In this document: positions 8,428 to 16,884 of the stretch, piece after piece
Position numbering within the stretch: position 1 is the stretch's first letter
Layout of the letters: every line of letters starts with the position of its first letter
NCBI GenBank assembly: GCA_947496715.1
Contig: CANMDT010000010.1
Location: forward strand, 1 to 49,176
Source of the DNA: Myxococcales bacterium
GTDB taxonomy: Bacteria; Myxococcota_A; Bradymonadia; REDH01
DNA length: 49,176 nucleotides
Reading direction: 5' to 3'
Position numbers and translations under genes: made by a program
The notes under the pieces: model-generated
The model's input: the letters and a program-made list of their open reading frames with translations, nothing else
What the model was told of the DNA's origin: nothing
The model's database searches: none

Positions 8428-9386
8428 ACAAAAGATACCTCTCCGGCATCCAGCCCAACGGCGACCTCCACCTCGGCAACTACTTCGGCGCCATCCGAAA
8501 GCACATCGAGGCGCAAGACAACGCCTTCTACTTCCTCGCAAACTACCACGCCCTCAACACCATCCACGACGCGGCCACGCTCGACCGCCTCACCACCGAA
8601 GCCGCCGCAACCTACCTCGCGCTTGGCCTCGACCCCGACCGCGCAACCCTCTTCCGCCAGAGCGATGTGCCCGAGGTCTGCGAGCTCGCCTGGCTCCTCG
8701 CCACCGCCACCGGCAAAGGGCTCCTCGACCGGGCCCACTCCTACAAAGACAAGGTCAACCGCGGCCTCCCCGCCAGCATGGGCCTCTTCTTCTACCCCGT
8801 GCTCATGGCCGCAGACATCCTCGCCTGCGACACCGACGTTGTGCCCGTCGGCTCCGACCAGGTGCAGCATGTGGAGATGTGCCGCGACATGGCCACCCTC
8901 TTCAACAACCAGTATGGCCGCGAGGTCTTCAAGCTCCCCGTCTACGAGCTCGGCACGCCCGTCCCAGTGCCCGGCATCGACGGCCTCAAGATGAGCAAGA
9001 GCCACGACAACACCATCCCCATCTTTGCGCCAGCCAAGCAGCTCAAGGCGAGGGTCATGCTCATCAAAACCGACGGCACGCCGCTCGAGGCCCCCAAAGA
9101 CCCCGACACCTGCAACGTCATGGCCCTCTACAAGCTGGTCGCCTCGCCCGAAGAGGTCGCCATCCTCGAGGTGAAGTACCGCAACGGCGGCTACGGCCAC
9201 GGCCATGCCAAGCTCGACCTGCTCGCCGCACTCGAGGAGCGTTTTGGCGCCGCACGCGAACGCTACAACGCCCTCATGCAGGACCGCGCCTCCGTGGACA
9301 AGGCGCTGGCACACGGCGCACTCCGAGCCCGCGCCGTCGCAGGCCAGGTCACCGACCGCGCACGCGAAGCAACCGGCCTCCGCTAG
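8424..9386 (+). CDS. trpS: Tryptophanyl-tRNA synthetase
   Basis: This class I aminoacyl-tRNA synthetase charges tRNA-Trp. It has 320 residues, slightly short of the usual 325-340. The HIGH-equivalent is GDLHLGNYFG (13-22) and the KMSKS loop is present exactly (189-193). MAADILACDTDVVPVGSDQ is the conserved tryptophan and ATP pocket region. The ATG overlaps the oxidoreductase stop (ATGA), so an essential translation gene ends a redox-enzyme operon. The stop overlaps the convergent dioxygenase stop by 3 bases. Confidence 0.96.
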   Translation: MNKRYLSGIQPNGDLHLGNYFGAIRKHIEAQDNAFYFLANYHALNTIHDAATLDRLTTEAAATYLALGLDPDRATLFRQSDVPEVCELAWLLATATGKGLLDRAHSYKDKVNRGLPASMGLFFYPVLMAADILACDTDVVPVGSDQVQHVEMCRDMATLFNNQYGREVFKLPVYELGTPVPVPGIDGLKMSKSHDNTIPIFAPAKQLKARVMLIKTDGTPLEAPKDPDTCNVMALYKLVASPEEVAILEVKYRNGGYGHGHAKLDLLAALEERFGAARERYNALMQDRASVDKALAHGALRARAVAGQVTDRAREATGLR

Positions 9387-10552
9387 GTCGCTCTGCCCAG
9401 CTGAAAGGGCTGCCAGGCCGCGGCCTCATAGAGCCCGGAGGCCTCGCGGTGGCCGAGCAGGAAACTGCGCGCGTCGGAGGTCTCGGGGAAGATCCGGAGC
9501 AGCATCGTCTGGCGCAGATAGGTCAGCCCCGACCCCTTCTGGCCGCCTGTGGAGAGGCGGCCGCCGCCAAGCACATGGCTCACCATCTCGATGTGGCGAC
9601 CGCGCCAGGTGATGATGCCCTGATCGAGCGTGAGCACCCCCTCGAGCAGCTCCTTGGGCCAGGTGAGCAGCGGCAGGTGGGCATACTGCAGAATGAAGAG
9701 CATCGCGCAGCGGGCCGGCGACGAAACGAACCAGTCGAGCCGTGCCAGCGCCTGGGCAACATCGGCGTCGTCGTGCGACGAACGGCCCGCGCCCGGGCCA
9801 CCCGGATCGGCACCGCGCGCCTGCTCCAGATCGCGGCGAAAGGCCTCTTCGAACCGGCCACGGTACCGGGCCACAAAGGTATCACGATGCGTCGGAGACG
9901 GCGCGCCGCCCGCAGGGTCGGGATAGGGCGTGCGCTCCAGCCAGGTCATGATGAGCGCCCGCACGCTGCTGTCGGACAACGTCCGGTCCCGCCCCTTCAG
10001 GATGGCGGTCGAAGGATCCACCACCGTCTCCATCCGCCGGTGCCAGAAGCTCTGATAACGCGTCGCGGTCGCCTCGAACTCCTCGCCACCCGAAAAGTGG
10101 GGCGCACGCTCCGACGCGTAGGCCAGATAGCCGTTGTCGATGAGGCCGGCGAGCCACTCGAACTCACGGAACCGGAACGAATCAAAACCGGCGGCGCCAA
10201 AGAGGTTCTGGCGGAAGTCGAAGAAGTCGATCGACGACAACGTCTCCAGCACCCCCATGTGCTCCGTCAGCAGCGCGGTGATCGTCGTGCAACGGGCCAC
10301 ATGCCGCGCCACATCGCTCACCTCCGCCTCTTCCACGTGGGGCTGCGAGAGCACCGTCCGCGCATACTCCAGCTCGTCGTTCATCTGGTCGAACCAGATC
10401 TCCATTGCCTGGTGGGTGCGGATAAAGAGCTTCTCGTGCGGCGCCGCAATCGTCGGCTCCGTCGGCTCCACCAGCGGGAGCCCGCGCGACAGCACACCCT
10501 CGTGGCCGCTCCGCAGAATGTAACCCTTCGGACCGTAGTACTGTACCGGCAT
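9383..10552 (-). CDS. Tryptophan 2,3-dioxygenase-family haem protein
   Basis: Tryptophan 2,3-dioxygenase opens the indole ring to N-formylkynurenine. The 389-residue product has THQAMEIWF with His47 (active-site base position), SSIDFFDFRQNLFGAAGF and FDSFRFRE, the substrate-binding arginine region. RHIEMVSHVLG gives His320 as the expected axial haem ligand, followed by STGGQKGSGLTYL where classical enzymes have GTGGSSG. It is longer than typical bacterial enzymes (about 280-300 residues), with insertions around residues 140-290. The fold assignment is firm but the substrate is less so. GAGAGGTAGGCA precedes the ATG. It meets trpS tail to tail; no other kynurenine-pathway gene is in the window. 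Confidence 0.85.
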   Translation of the reverse strand: MPVQYYGPKGYILRSGHEGVLSRGLPLVEPTEPTIAAPHEKLFIRTHQAMEIWFDQMNDELEYARTVLSQPHVEEAEVSDVARHVARCTTITALLTEHMGVLETLSSIDFFDFRQNLFGAAGFDSFRFREFEWLAGLIDNGYLAYASERAPHFSGGEEFEATATRYQSFWHRRMETVVDPSTAILKGRDRTLSDSSVRALIMTWLERTPYPDPAGGAPSPTHRDTFVARYRGRFEEAFRRDLEQARGADPGGPGAGRSSHDDADVAQALARLDWFVSSPARCAMLFILQYAHLPLLTWPKELLEGVLTLDQGIITWRGRHIEMVSHVLGGGRLSTGGQKGSGLTYLRQTMLLRIFPETSDARSFLLGHREASGLYEAAAWQPFQLGRAT

Positions 10553-10644
10553 TGCCTACCTCTCCGCGCACGCTTCAACGAGGCAGGGCACCTACCACCC
10601 TCGTCGCGCATCTCACAAGCAAACCCCTCTCGCGGCAGGCCCCG

Positions 10645-11514
10645 TTGAAACCCACACTCCTCCTCCTTGCCACACTCCTCCTCCTCCCCGCAACCACCCG
10701 CGCCGCCGGCTGGACCGCCCCCACCGGAACCACCTACGCCGAGCTCGGCGCCTACGCACTCTGGGGCCCCGTCACCCGCACCAGCGACGGCATCGTCGAG
10801 GGCCCCGACAGCACCAACCTCAACCTCCGGCTCTACGCCGAGACCCACCTCCTGCCCTCGGTCGAGCTCCTGATCAATGCACCGCTCCTCGACTACGCAG
10901 CGCTCGGCGACGACGGCTTCCTCCGCTTCGGAGACCCCACCGCCGGCCTCCGCTGGGTTGCCCTGCAGCGCGAGCTGAGCGCCCTCTCGCTCACCGTCGC
11001 ACACACCTTCCACACGCAGGAGCAGACCCTCTACGCTATCCGCGAAGTGCCGGCCGACGACACCACCCTCTATGCCCCCAAGGGCCCCGACTACGAGACC
11101 ACCGAGGCCGGCCTCCACCTCACCGCCACCAACCGCACAAGCTGGTATGGTGCCGACCTCGCCTACGCCCACCGCGGCGATGCGGCAGACCAGATCGTCG
11201 CCGGCGCCTCGCTCTGGTCGCCCTGGGGCGACAGCCCCCGCTGGTCCTACACCGTCGGGCTCGTCGCCCGGCTGAATGTGGAAGAGGAGCGACCCGCAGC
11301 AGAGGTCTATCCCGCACTCAACCTCGCCCCGTCGGGAGCACTGCAGCTCTCGAACGGCTGGGGCGAACAGGCGCAGAACGTGGGCTTCTACGGACGCGCC
11401 GACTACGCCCTCACCTCCTCCCTCTCGGTTGGCGGCGGACTCGACGGCGGCTTCTGGTACACGGGCTATCCCGCCGGCCCCGGTCTGATCCTCCGGATGG
11501 CCTGGCGGAACTGA
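10645..11514 (+). CDS. Exported, probable outer-membrane beta-barrel protein
   Basis: The TTG at 10645 is chosen because it begins a clean signal peptide (MKPTLLLLATLLLLPATTRA, read from TTG) with cleavage after TRA. An in-frame TTG at 10552 would add 31 unlikely residues and overlap the divergent gene. The mature part is rich in alternating hydrophobic and aromatic strands and ends in LILRMAWRN, resembling barrel proteins of the phenol-degradation MetA-like class often labelled transporters. No catalytic motif is visible. The function is unknown; outer-membrane location is inferred. Confidence 0.65.
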   Translation: MKPTLLLLATLLLLPATTRAAGWTAPTGTTYAELGAYALWGPVTRTSDGIVEGPDSTNLNLRLYAETHLLPSVELLINAPLLDYAALGDDGFLRFGDPTAGLRWVALQRELSALSLTVAHTFHTQEQTLYAIREVPADDTTLYAPKGPDYETTEAGLHLTATNRTSWYGADLAYAHRGDAADQIVAGASLWSPWGDSPRWSYTVGLVARLNVEEERPAAEVYPALNLAPSGALQLSNGWGEQAQNVGFYGRADYALTSSLSVGGGLDGGFWYTGYPAGPGLILRMAWRN

Positions 11515-11910
11515 CTACTTCGAGGCGCCCAGCAGCGTCTGAAGCTCACCCGACTGGAACATCTCCGTCGTGATGTCGCAGCCGCCCACGAGCTCACCGT
11601 CGATGTAGAGCTGCGGGATCGTCGGCCACTTGCCGTACACCTTCACAGCGTCGCGCTTCTCGGGGTCCACAAGGATGTCGCTCGAGCCGAACTCGGCACC
11701 CAGGTGCTGCAGGATCTGCACCACGCGGGCCGAGAAGCCACACTGCGGAAAATCGGGCGTCCCCTTCATGTAGAGGAAGACCTTCCGGCCCTTCACCTCG
11801 GCCTCGATCTCGCTCATTACGTCGCCGCCCTGGGCGCGCGTGCGGGGTGCACTCTGCTGGCCGGGGCCACTCTGGTTTGCTGCGATGGGCAACGAAATCT
11901 TCTCGCTCAT
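11515..11910 (-). CDS. grxD: Monothiol glutaredoxin (Grx4/GrxD family)
   Basis: Monothiol glutaredoxins of this class bind a [2Fe-2S] cluster with glutathione and pass it on, commonly together with BolA proteins. The active site CGFS lies at residues 57-60 within KGTPDFPQCGFSARVVQIL. WPTIPQLYIDGELVGGCDI is the cis-proline and glutathione-binding region. The 131-residue product carries about 31 extra N-terminal residues compared with the usual form. An internal Met32 (MSEIEAEV) matches the family start, but GAGGAGAGC stands directly upstream of the longer start at 11910, which favours that one. It lies 32 bases downstream of bolA on the same strand. Confidence 0.93.
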   Translation of the reverse strand: MSEKISLPIAANQSGPGQQSAPRTRAQGGDVMSEIEAEVKGRKVFLYMKGTPDFPQCGFSARVVQILQHLGAEFGSSDILVDPEKRDAVKVYGKWPTIPQLYIDGELVGGCDITTEMFQSGELQTLLGASK

Positions 11911-11942
11911 GATGCTCTCCTCAGGGTTCGTTGGTTCAAAAA

Positions 11943-12170
11943 TCAGGGGGCCATCGTCTTCAGCGCCAGCGCATGAATGCGGTCGCGAAAGGCATCGCCC
12001 AGCGCCTCATACACGGCCTGATGCTGACGCACACGCGACAGCGTCCGGAAGCTCTCCTCGACCACCACCGCATCGAAGTGGTCGAAGGTGCCTGTCGTGT
12101 CCACGACCTGCACCCGCGCCTGCGGAAAGGCCTCCAACAACTTCGCGCGAATCTCTTCTGCCGTTATCAT
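11943..12170 (-). CDS. bolA: BolA-family protein
   Basis: This is a complete 75-residue BolA/IbaG-type protein. The family core is visible as VVEESFRTLSRVRQHQAVY followed by LGDAFRDRIHALALKTM, including the conserved histidine of the RHQ-like segment that can help hold a shared Fe-S cluster. Directly downstream on the same strand is the monothiol glutaredoxin, its well-known physical partner, so the two probably form a cluster-trafficking complex made from one transcript. Confidence 0.92.
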   Translation of the reverse strand: MITAEEIRAKLLEAFPQARVQVVDTTGTFDHFDAVVVEESFRTLSRVRQHQAVYEALGDAFRDRIHALALKTMAP

Positions 12171-12243
12171 CGCTTCATCCTCGCTCTCGGGTAGGCCGGC
12201 GAGTTAGGTTTGTTGCCGACCACACGCAAGCATCCGGCCCCAC

Positions 12244-13224
12244 ATGCTCGACATTCAGCACCACCAGGTCCCCAACCACGACGGCTGGAACCTCCAGCTC
12301 CGGCAGGCCCGCCACCGCACGCTCCACAACCCGGCGCTTGCCCCCATCGCCATCATCCCCGGCTACGGGATGAACAGCTTCCTCTTCGGCTTCCACCCGC
12401 GCGGCACCTCCATGGAGCTCTGCCTCGCCGAGGCCGGCTTCGAGGTCTGGTCACTCAACCTCCGCGCCCAGGGCGGCTCCCGCGCCACCTCACCCGACGC
12501 AGAGCCCCCCTCCTTCGCAGCCTTCGCCGGCGTCGACCTGCCTGCAGCGATTGCGTTCATCACACGCAACTCCGCCAGCCCCGGCCACCCCATCTCGCTC
12601 ATCGGCTGCAGCCTCGGCGGGACCATCGGCTACACCTACCTGGCGCTCCATCCGCAGCAGAGCCGAGTCGGCGCCCTCGTCACCATCGGCTCCCCCATCC
12701 ACTGGGACCGACCGCCGCTCCTCTTCAAACTGCTCGGCGTCCGCCCCGACCTCATCGAGCGCATCAAGCTCCGCGGCTCCCGCTCCATCGTCCGCGCCGC
12801 GCTCCCGCTGCTGGAGCGCATGCCACGGCTCGCCCACCTCTACCTCAACCCGGCCCACGTCGACCTCCACGCGCTGCACGAGCTGGCCCGCACCGTCGAG
12901 AACCCTCAGCCCCGCCTCAACCGTGAGCTCTCCGAATGGCTCGCCGCCGGCACCCTCACGGTCCGTGGCCGCGACATCGCCGAGGAGGTCCGCAAGGTAA
13001 CGGTGCCCCTGCTGGTCACCCGCGCCAACCGCGACGGCATCGTCCCCACCGACTCGGTCGCCTCGGTCCGAACCCGCTGGGGCGGCCGCGCAGATGAGCT
13101 CGTCGTCGGCACGCGGGAAGACTGGTACTCCCACGCCGACCTCTTCATCGGCAACGAGGCCCCCGCCAAGGTCTTCGCCCCCATCGCCGCCTGGCTCGCC
13201 GAGCGGAGCTCCGAGCGGGCATGA
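12244..13224 (+). CDS. Alpha/beta-hydrolase-fold protein
   Basis: The product is 326 residues. The hydrolase fold shows in IIPGYGMNSFLF (oxyanion-hole region), the nucleophile elbow GCSLGG with Ser123, TRANRDGIVP (acid residue) and WYSHADLFIG (catalytic His). The order and spacing fit an esterase, lipase or acyltransferase-like hydrolase. No signal peptide is visible. The substrate is unknown. It is divergent from the bolA-grxD pair with about 73 bases between the starts. Confidence 0.85.
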   Translation: MLDIQHHQVPNHDGWNLQLRQARHRTLHNPALAPIAIIPGYGMNSFLFGFHPRGTSMELCLAEAGFEVWSLNLRAQGGSRATSPDAEPPSFAAFAGVDLPAAIAFITRNSASPGHPISLIGCSLGGTIGYTYLALHPQQSRVGALVTIGSPIHWDRPPLLFKLLGVRPDLIERIKLRGSRSIVRAALPLLERMPRLAHLYLNPAHVDLHALHELARTVENPQPRLNRELSEWLAAGTLTVRGRDIAEEVRKVTVPLLVTRANRDGIVPTDSVASVRTRWGGRADELVVGTREDWYSHADLFIGNEAPAKVFAPIAAWLAERSSERA

Positions 13225-13277
13225 AGGCCTTCACCTGAAACGCGCCGCCTGGCCCCGATTCCTCGCCATGTGTGGCC

Positions 13278-14615
13278 CTAGGGCGGCCCCATGAGCAGGT
13301 AGAGGCCGGGGCCGAGGTTCCCCTCGATGCCCGTGTCGAGCGCCGTCACGGTCAGGTCCACAGACCGGCCATCGTCGGGCAGCAGCGACTCCACATGGAC
13401 TGCGCCATCGTCAAAGCGGCGGAGCGTGGGCGCCAGCGCCTCGGTGGTCGCAATCGGCGTCAGCATACGGCCCGTCGCCACCTCACGCAGCGAGGCAACG
13501 CAGCCCGTGCTGGCAGGGCAGAGGTGGCCGGCCGGCTCGCCCAGCGCACCGCACCAGAAGTTGTTGTCGCCCGGGTGGTGCTGCGTGGTGAAGCCATCAG
13601 CAAAGAGCACCCCGCGCGACCGTGTCTCGAACAGCGCAAAGTCGTCCACCTCCCAGCGGGAGTCGCCGGCGTAGCTGCCCGCCAGCGTCATCGTCTGGCC
13701 CGGCGCACGGGTGATGCAGAGCTCCACCTGGTGCACAATCGTCGGCGCCTGCGGACAGAAGATGAAGTTCTCCGCAAACAGATCGTTTCGCGCTCCGTTG
13801 GCCGTCAGATACTGCTGCGTCGAGCGGAGGGTCACGGCCGGCGCCACCTGCAGCGAGCGGTAGGCGGCACCATCGATGCAGAAGGGGATCTTGCTGCCGC
13901 CGCCGATGGCCTGCAGCACCGCCGCAGCACGCGACCGCGGCAGCTCGCACCGCTCGCGGTGCAGCGACACCGTGAGGCCGGCCAGCTCGCTCGTGCTCAC
14001 CACCATCGCGGTGCCCGTGATGCGGCCCGGCCGCAGCGCATCGGTCTGCATCGTTGCCCGGGGACCCGTCACCGAGACGCCGCTCAGCGCGAGCCCGGTC
14101 GCAGAGAAGGAGGCCGGATCGATCGAAATCGACCAGCTCTCCAGCCGCAGCTCGCCGGCCGTCGCGGGACCGGCACCCATCACCTCGATCGTCACGTCGA
14201 GCAGGTCGCCCTCCTCGAGCGGGTCGCCGTTGCGATCCACCAGCCGCACACCGGCATAGAGCGTCTCGCCCTCATCGCAGCTCACCGCCGTGTCGCCGCC
14301 CGTATCCGTCGCACCGGTGTCAGCAGGTCCGGTATCCACCGCGGTGTCGGCGCTGCTGTCCGCCGTGGTATCGGCGGCGGTGTCAGCGGTCGAATCGGCC
14401 TCCGTATCGGCCACCGCCGTGTCGCTGCTATCGGCCGCGGTATCCACGGAGGTGTCGGAGTTCGCGTCACTGTTGGTCGTGTCGTTCAGCCCCGGCCGGT
14501 TCGTGTCCTCGTCGGTATCGGTCGCCACATCGGGAGCCTTGCCGTTGCTCAGGTCTGTCGCCGCGCAGGCCAGCAGCAGCGGCAGCAGGGCGGGGATGAG
14601 TCGATGCAGCGTCAT
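13278..14615 (-). CDS. Asp-Thr-repeat lipoprotein, unknown function
   Basis: The ATG at 14615 begins MTLHRLIPALLPLLLAC with the lipobox cysteine at 17 and AAAGGAG upstream; the open frame extends further 5' without plausible sequence. The 445-residue product has a long Asp/Thr/Ala/Ser linker (about residues 30-105), then a roughly 330-residue domain with scattered cysteines. That domain includes beta-rich stretches such as GELRLESWSISIDP, GSYAGDSRWEVDDFALF and VDLTVTALDTGIEGN. No recognised enzyme motif is seen. Surface exposure is inferred from the lipoprotein signal and linker. It is convergent with the hydrolase gene, with a 53-base gap. Confidence 0.85.
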   Translation of the reverse strand: MTLHRLIPALLPLLLACAATDLSNGKAPDVATDTDEDTNRPGLNDTTNSDANSDTSVDTAADSSDTAVADTEADSTADTAADTTADSSADTAVDTGPADTGATDTGGDTAVSCDEGETLYAGVRLVDRNGDPLEEGDLLDVTIEVMGAGPATAGELRLESWSISIDPASFSATGLALSGVSVTGPRATMQTDALRPGRITGTAMVVSTSELAGLTVSLHRERCELPRSRAAAVLQAIGGGSKIPFCIDGAAYRSLQVAPAVTLRSTQQYLTANGARNDLFAENFIFCPQAPTIVHQVELCITRAPGQTMTLAGSYAGDSRWEVDDFALFETRSRGVLFADGFTTQHHPGDNNFWCGALGEPAGHLCPASTGCVASLREVATGRMLTPIATTEALAPTLRRFDDGAVHVESLLPDDGRSVDLTVTALDTGIEGNLGPGLYLLMGPP

Positions 14616-14824
14616 GGCGAGGGCTCCTTTCGGCGCGCGGCGGCGCAACCGCGAACCGTCCGTTAACCACGCCCGCTCCACCCGCGCAACTACCGCGCAC
14701 CCGCGGCTCCTCAGCCCCGCACGGCGGCGACACTTTCCACCATATCGCACCTCTCCTAAACAGGAGCCTGCCCCATTTCATGCTGCATCGCGCCATCGCG
14801 ATTTAGACCGATTAAGGAATGCAG

Positions 14825-14844
14825 CCCTACGCTTCACGCTAGGG
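14825..14844. promoter_or_regulatory. Inverted repeat upstream of the IgGFc-type lipoprotein gene
   Basis: CCCTA and TAGGG arms flank a 10-base spacer, about 34 bases before the ATG at 14878 in the divergent region between two lipoprotein genes. It could be an operator or a weak hairpin. Only the symmetry is seen. Confidence 0.3.
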
Positions 14845-14877
14845 TGGCGGAATTCCCCCGCACACCCGGTCCGATTC

Positions 14878-16884
14878 ATGTCCTACCTCCGCGCCACACT
14901 GCTGCTCTGTTGTCTCCCGCTCGTCGCCTGCACCGACAGCAGTGCCGCCAAGTCCACCGAGGATACCGGCTGCATCGGACGCGGCTGCCTCCAGAACGAC
15001 ACCGGTGCCGGCGACACCACCGCTGCTGACACCACTGCCGATACAGCCACCGTCGCAGACACCGACGACGGCATCTGCGGCCCCGGCGAGCTCACCTGCG
15101 TGAGCGCCACCATCTCCGGCATCTGCCTCGCAGACGGCTCTGTCCGAGAGCTTCCCTGCGCCACCGGCGAGACCTGCCGCAACGGCAGCTGCGAGGTCGG
15201 CACCGCGCCCCTCTGCAGCCCCTCAGACCCCACCACCTGCGTGAGCGGCGGCTTCACCCGCACCTGCAACGCCGACGGCACCGCCTTCGTCGACACCGCC
15301 TGCCCCACCGAGACCCCCTACTGCCGCGACGGCGCCTGCACCGCCCAGCTCTGCGACCCCGGAGCCCTCTCCTGCCGCGGCAACGATGTGGTCGCCTGCA
15401 ACGCTGACGGCGCCACCCAGACCGCCCTCGAGTCCTGCGCCGGCATCTGCGTCGCCGGCCAGTGCCAGGATGCAGACCCCTGCACCTTCACAGACAAGGA
15501 GTACCTCGGCTGCGACTTCTGGGCCACCTACCTCGACAACGAGGCCCGCGGCCTCGGCTTCGCTGTGTCGGTCTCCAACCCGGGCCGCTCCTCCGTCAAC
15601 GTGACCGTCACCCAGGGCTCCGCTGCTCCCATCTTCGAAGGCACCGTCGCCGCCGGCGACCTCACCCTCATCAACCTCGGCGCTGTCTCCCAGATCGACG
15701 GCACAGGCATCTCCAACGCCGCCTACCGGGTGCAGGCCGATGGCCCCGTCACCGTCCACCAGTTCAACCCGCCCAACAACCTCGGCGCAGGCTACTCCAA
15801 CGACGCCTCGCTCCTGCTCCCCGCCAACGCGCTCGGCACCCAGTACCGGGTCATGGCCTACTACTCGGGCGACGACCTCGCCGTCTTCGCACGCCTCTCC
15901 GCCCGCTGGTATGTCACCATCGTCGCCTCCGCGCCCGGCACCACCGAGGTCACCGTCACCTCGCCCGCCGGCATCCGCGCAGGCTCCGGCGTGCCCGCCA
16001 TCGCGCCCGGCGGAACCCAGACCCTCACCCTCACCCAGGGCCAGGTGGTCAACCTCATGGCAGACCGCAACAACGGCGACGATCCCGACGCCGACGACCC
16101 GGCCGACCTCACCGGCATGCTCATCAACGCCACCCAGCCCGTCGCCGTCTTCTCCGGCTCCGAGGCCTCCTACATCCCCGACGACACCGGCGCCGCAGAC
16201 CACCTCGAGCAGCAGCTCTACCCCGTCTCCACCTGGGGCACCGAGCTGGTCCTCACCAAGTTCGCCCGCCGCGGCACCGAAGACGATGTCTACCGCGTCA
16301 TGGCCGCCAACGCCGGCACCACCCTCCGCACCACCCCCGTCATACCGGGCGTCGATGGCCGCACCCTCCGCGAGGCGGGCGACGCCGTCGAGTTCAACTA
16401 CAACGGCGACTTCGTCGTCAGCGCAGACGCACCCATCTCCGTCGGCCAGTTCATGGTTGGCTCCTTCTACCCTGGCCTCTCGGGCAACTGCAGCCGCAGC
16501 GTCACCTCGGGCTGTGCCATCCCCACCTCCAACGAGTGCCCCCTCGGCGACGGCACCTTCAAGCGCATCGGCGACCCCGCCTTCCTGCTCCCCAGCGCCG
16601 CCTCGCAGTTCCGCGCCGACTACACCTTCTACGTCCCAGAAGGGTACATCCAGAACTACATCGGCATCGCGCTCCCCACCGGCGCCTCGCTCATCCTCGA
16701 CGACGCCACCGTGACCGCCACCCGCGACCCCATCCCCGGCACCAGCTGGGAGGTGGTCCGCCTCCCCGTCACGCCCGGAACCCACTCCCTCGTGGCCGGC
16801 CAGCCCGCAGGACTCTCCGTCTACGGCTACGGCTGCGACGTCTCCTACGCCTATCCCGGCGGACTCGACCTGGGCGACAGGTGA
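14878..16884 (+). CDS. IgGFc-binding-domain lipoprotein
   Basis: From the ATG at 14878 the product is 668 residues. It starts with the lipoprotein signal MSYLRATLLLCCLPLVAC (Cys18), followed by a short Asp-Thr linker. Residues about 65-200 hold three Cys-rich repeats, each containing CxxG and CNADG-like turns (TCVSATISGIC, TCVSGGFTRTC, SCRGNDVVAC). Residues about 205-650 resemble the N-terminal domain of IgGFc-binding protein, with NPGRSSVNVTVTQG, VTVHQFNPPNN, SNDASLLLPANALGTQYRV and QPVAVFSGSEASY. Such proteins are common in predatory and gliding delta-type bacteria and are thought to be adhesive, but their ligand is unknown. The stop overlaps the GTG of the next gene (GTGA), so surface protein and regulator appear co-translated. 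Confidence 0.85.
   Translation: MSYLRATLLLCCLPLVACTDSSAAKSTEDTGCIGRGCLQNDTGAGDTTAADTTADTATVADTDDGICGPGELTCVSATISGICLADGSVRELPCATGETCRNGSCEVGTAPLCSPSDPTTCVSGGFTRTCNADGTAFVDTACPTETPYCRDGACTAQLCDPGALSCRGNDVVACNADGATQTALESCAGICVAGQCQDADPCTFTDKEYLGCDFWATYLDNEARGLGFAVSVSNPGRSSVNVTVTQGSAAPIFEGTVAAGDLTLINLGAVSQIDGTGISNAAYRVQADGPVTVHQFNPPNNLGAGYSNDASLLLPANALGTQYRVMAYYSGDDLAVFARLSARWYVTIVASAPGTTEVTVTSPAGIRAGSGVPAIAPGGTQTLTLTQGQVVNLMADRNNGDDPDADDPADLTGMLINATQPVAVFSGSEASYIPDDTGAADHLEQQLYPVSTWGTELVLTKFARRGTEDDVYRVMAANAGTTLRTTPVIPGVDGRTLREAGDAVEFNYNGDFVVSADAPISVGQFMVGSFYPGLSGNCSRSVTSGCAIPTSNECPLGDGTFKRIGDPAFLLPSAASQFRADYTFYVPEGYIQNYIGIALPTGASLILDDATVTATRDPIPGTSWEVVRLPVTPGTHSLVAGQPAGLSVYGYGCDVSYAYPGGLDLGDR

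Noticed and set aside
6424..8541. A 705-codon open frame on the minus strand opposite the molybdopterin oxidoreductase
   Set aside because: Its product is Val/Gly/Ala/Glu-rich with no motifs, and the plus strand encodes a clearly conserved enzyme. Long antisense frames are expected at this GC content.
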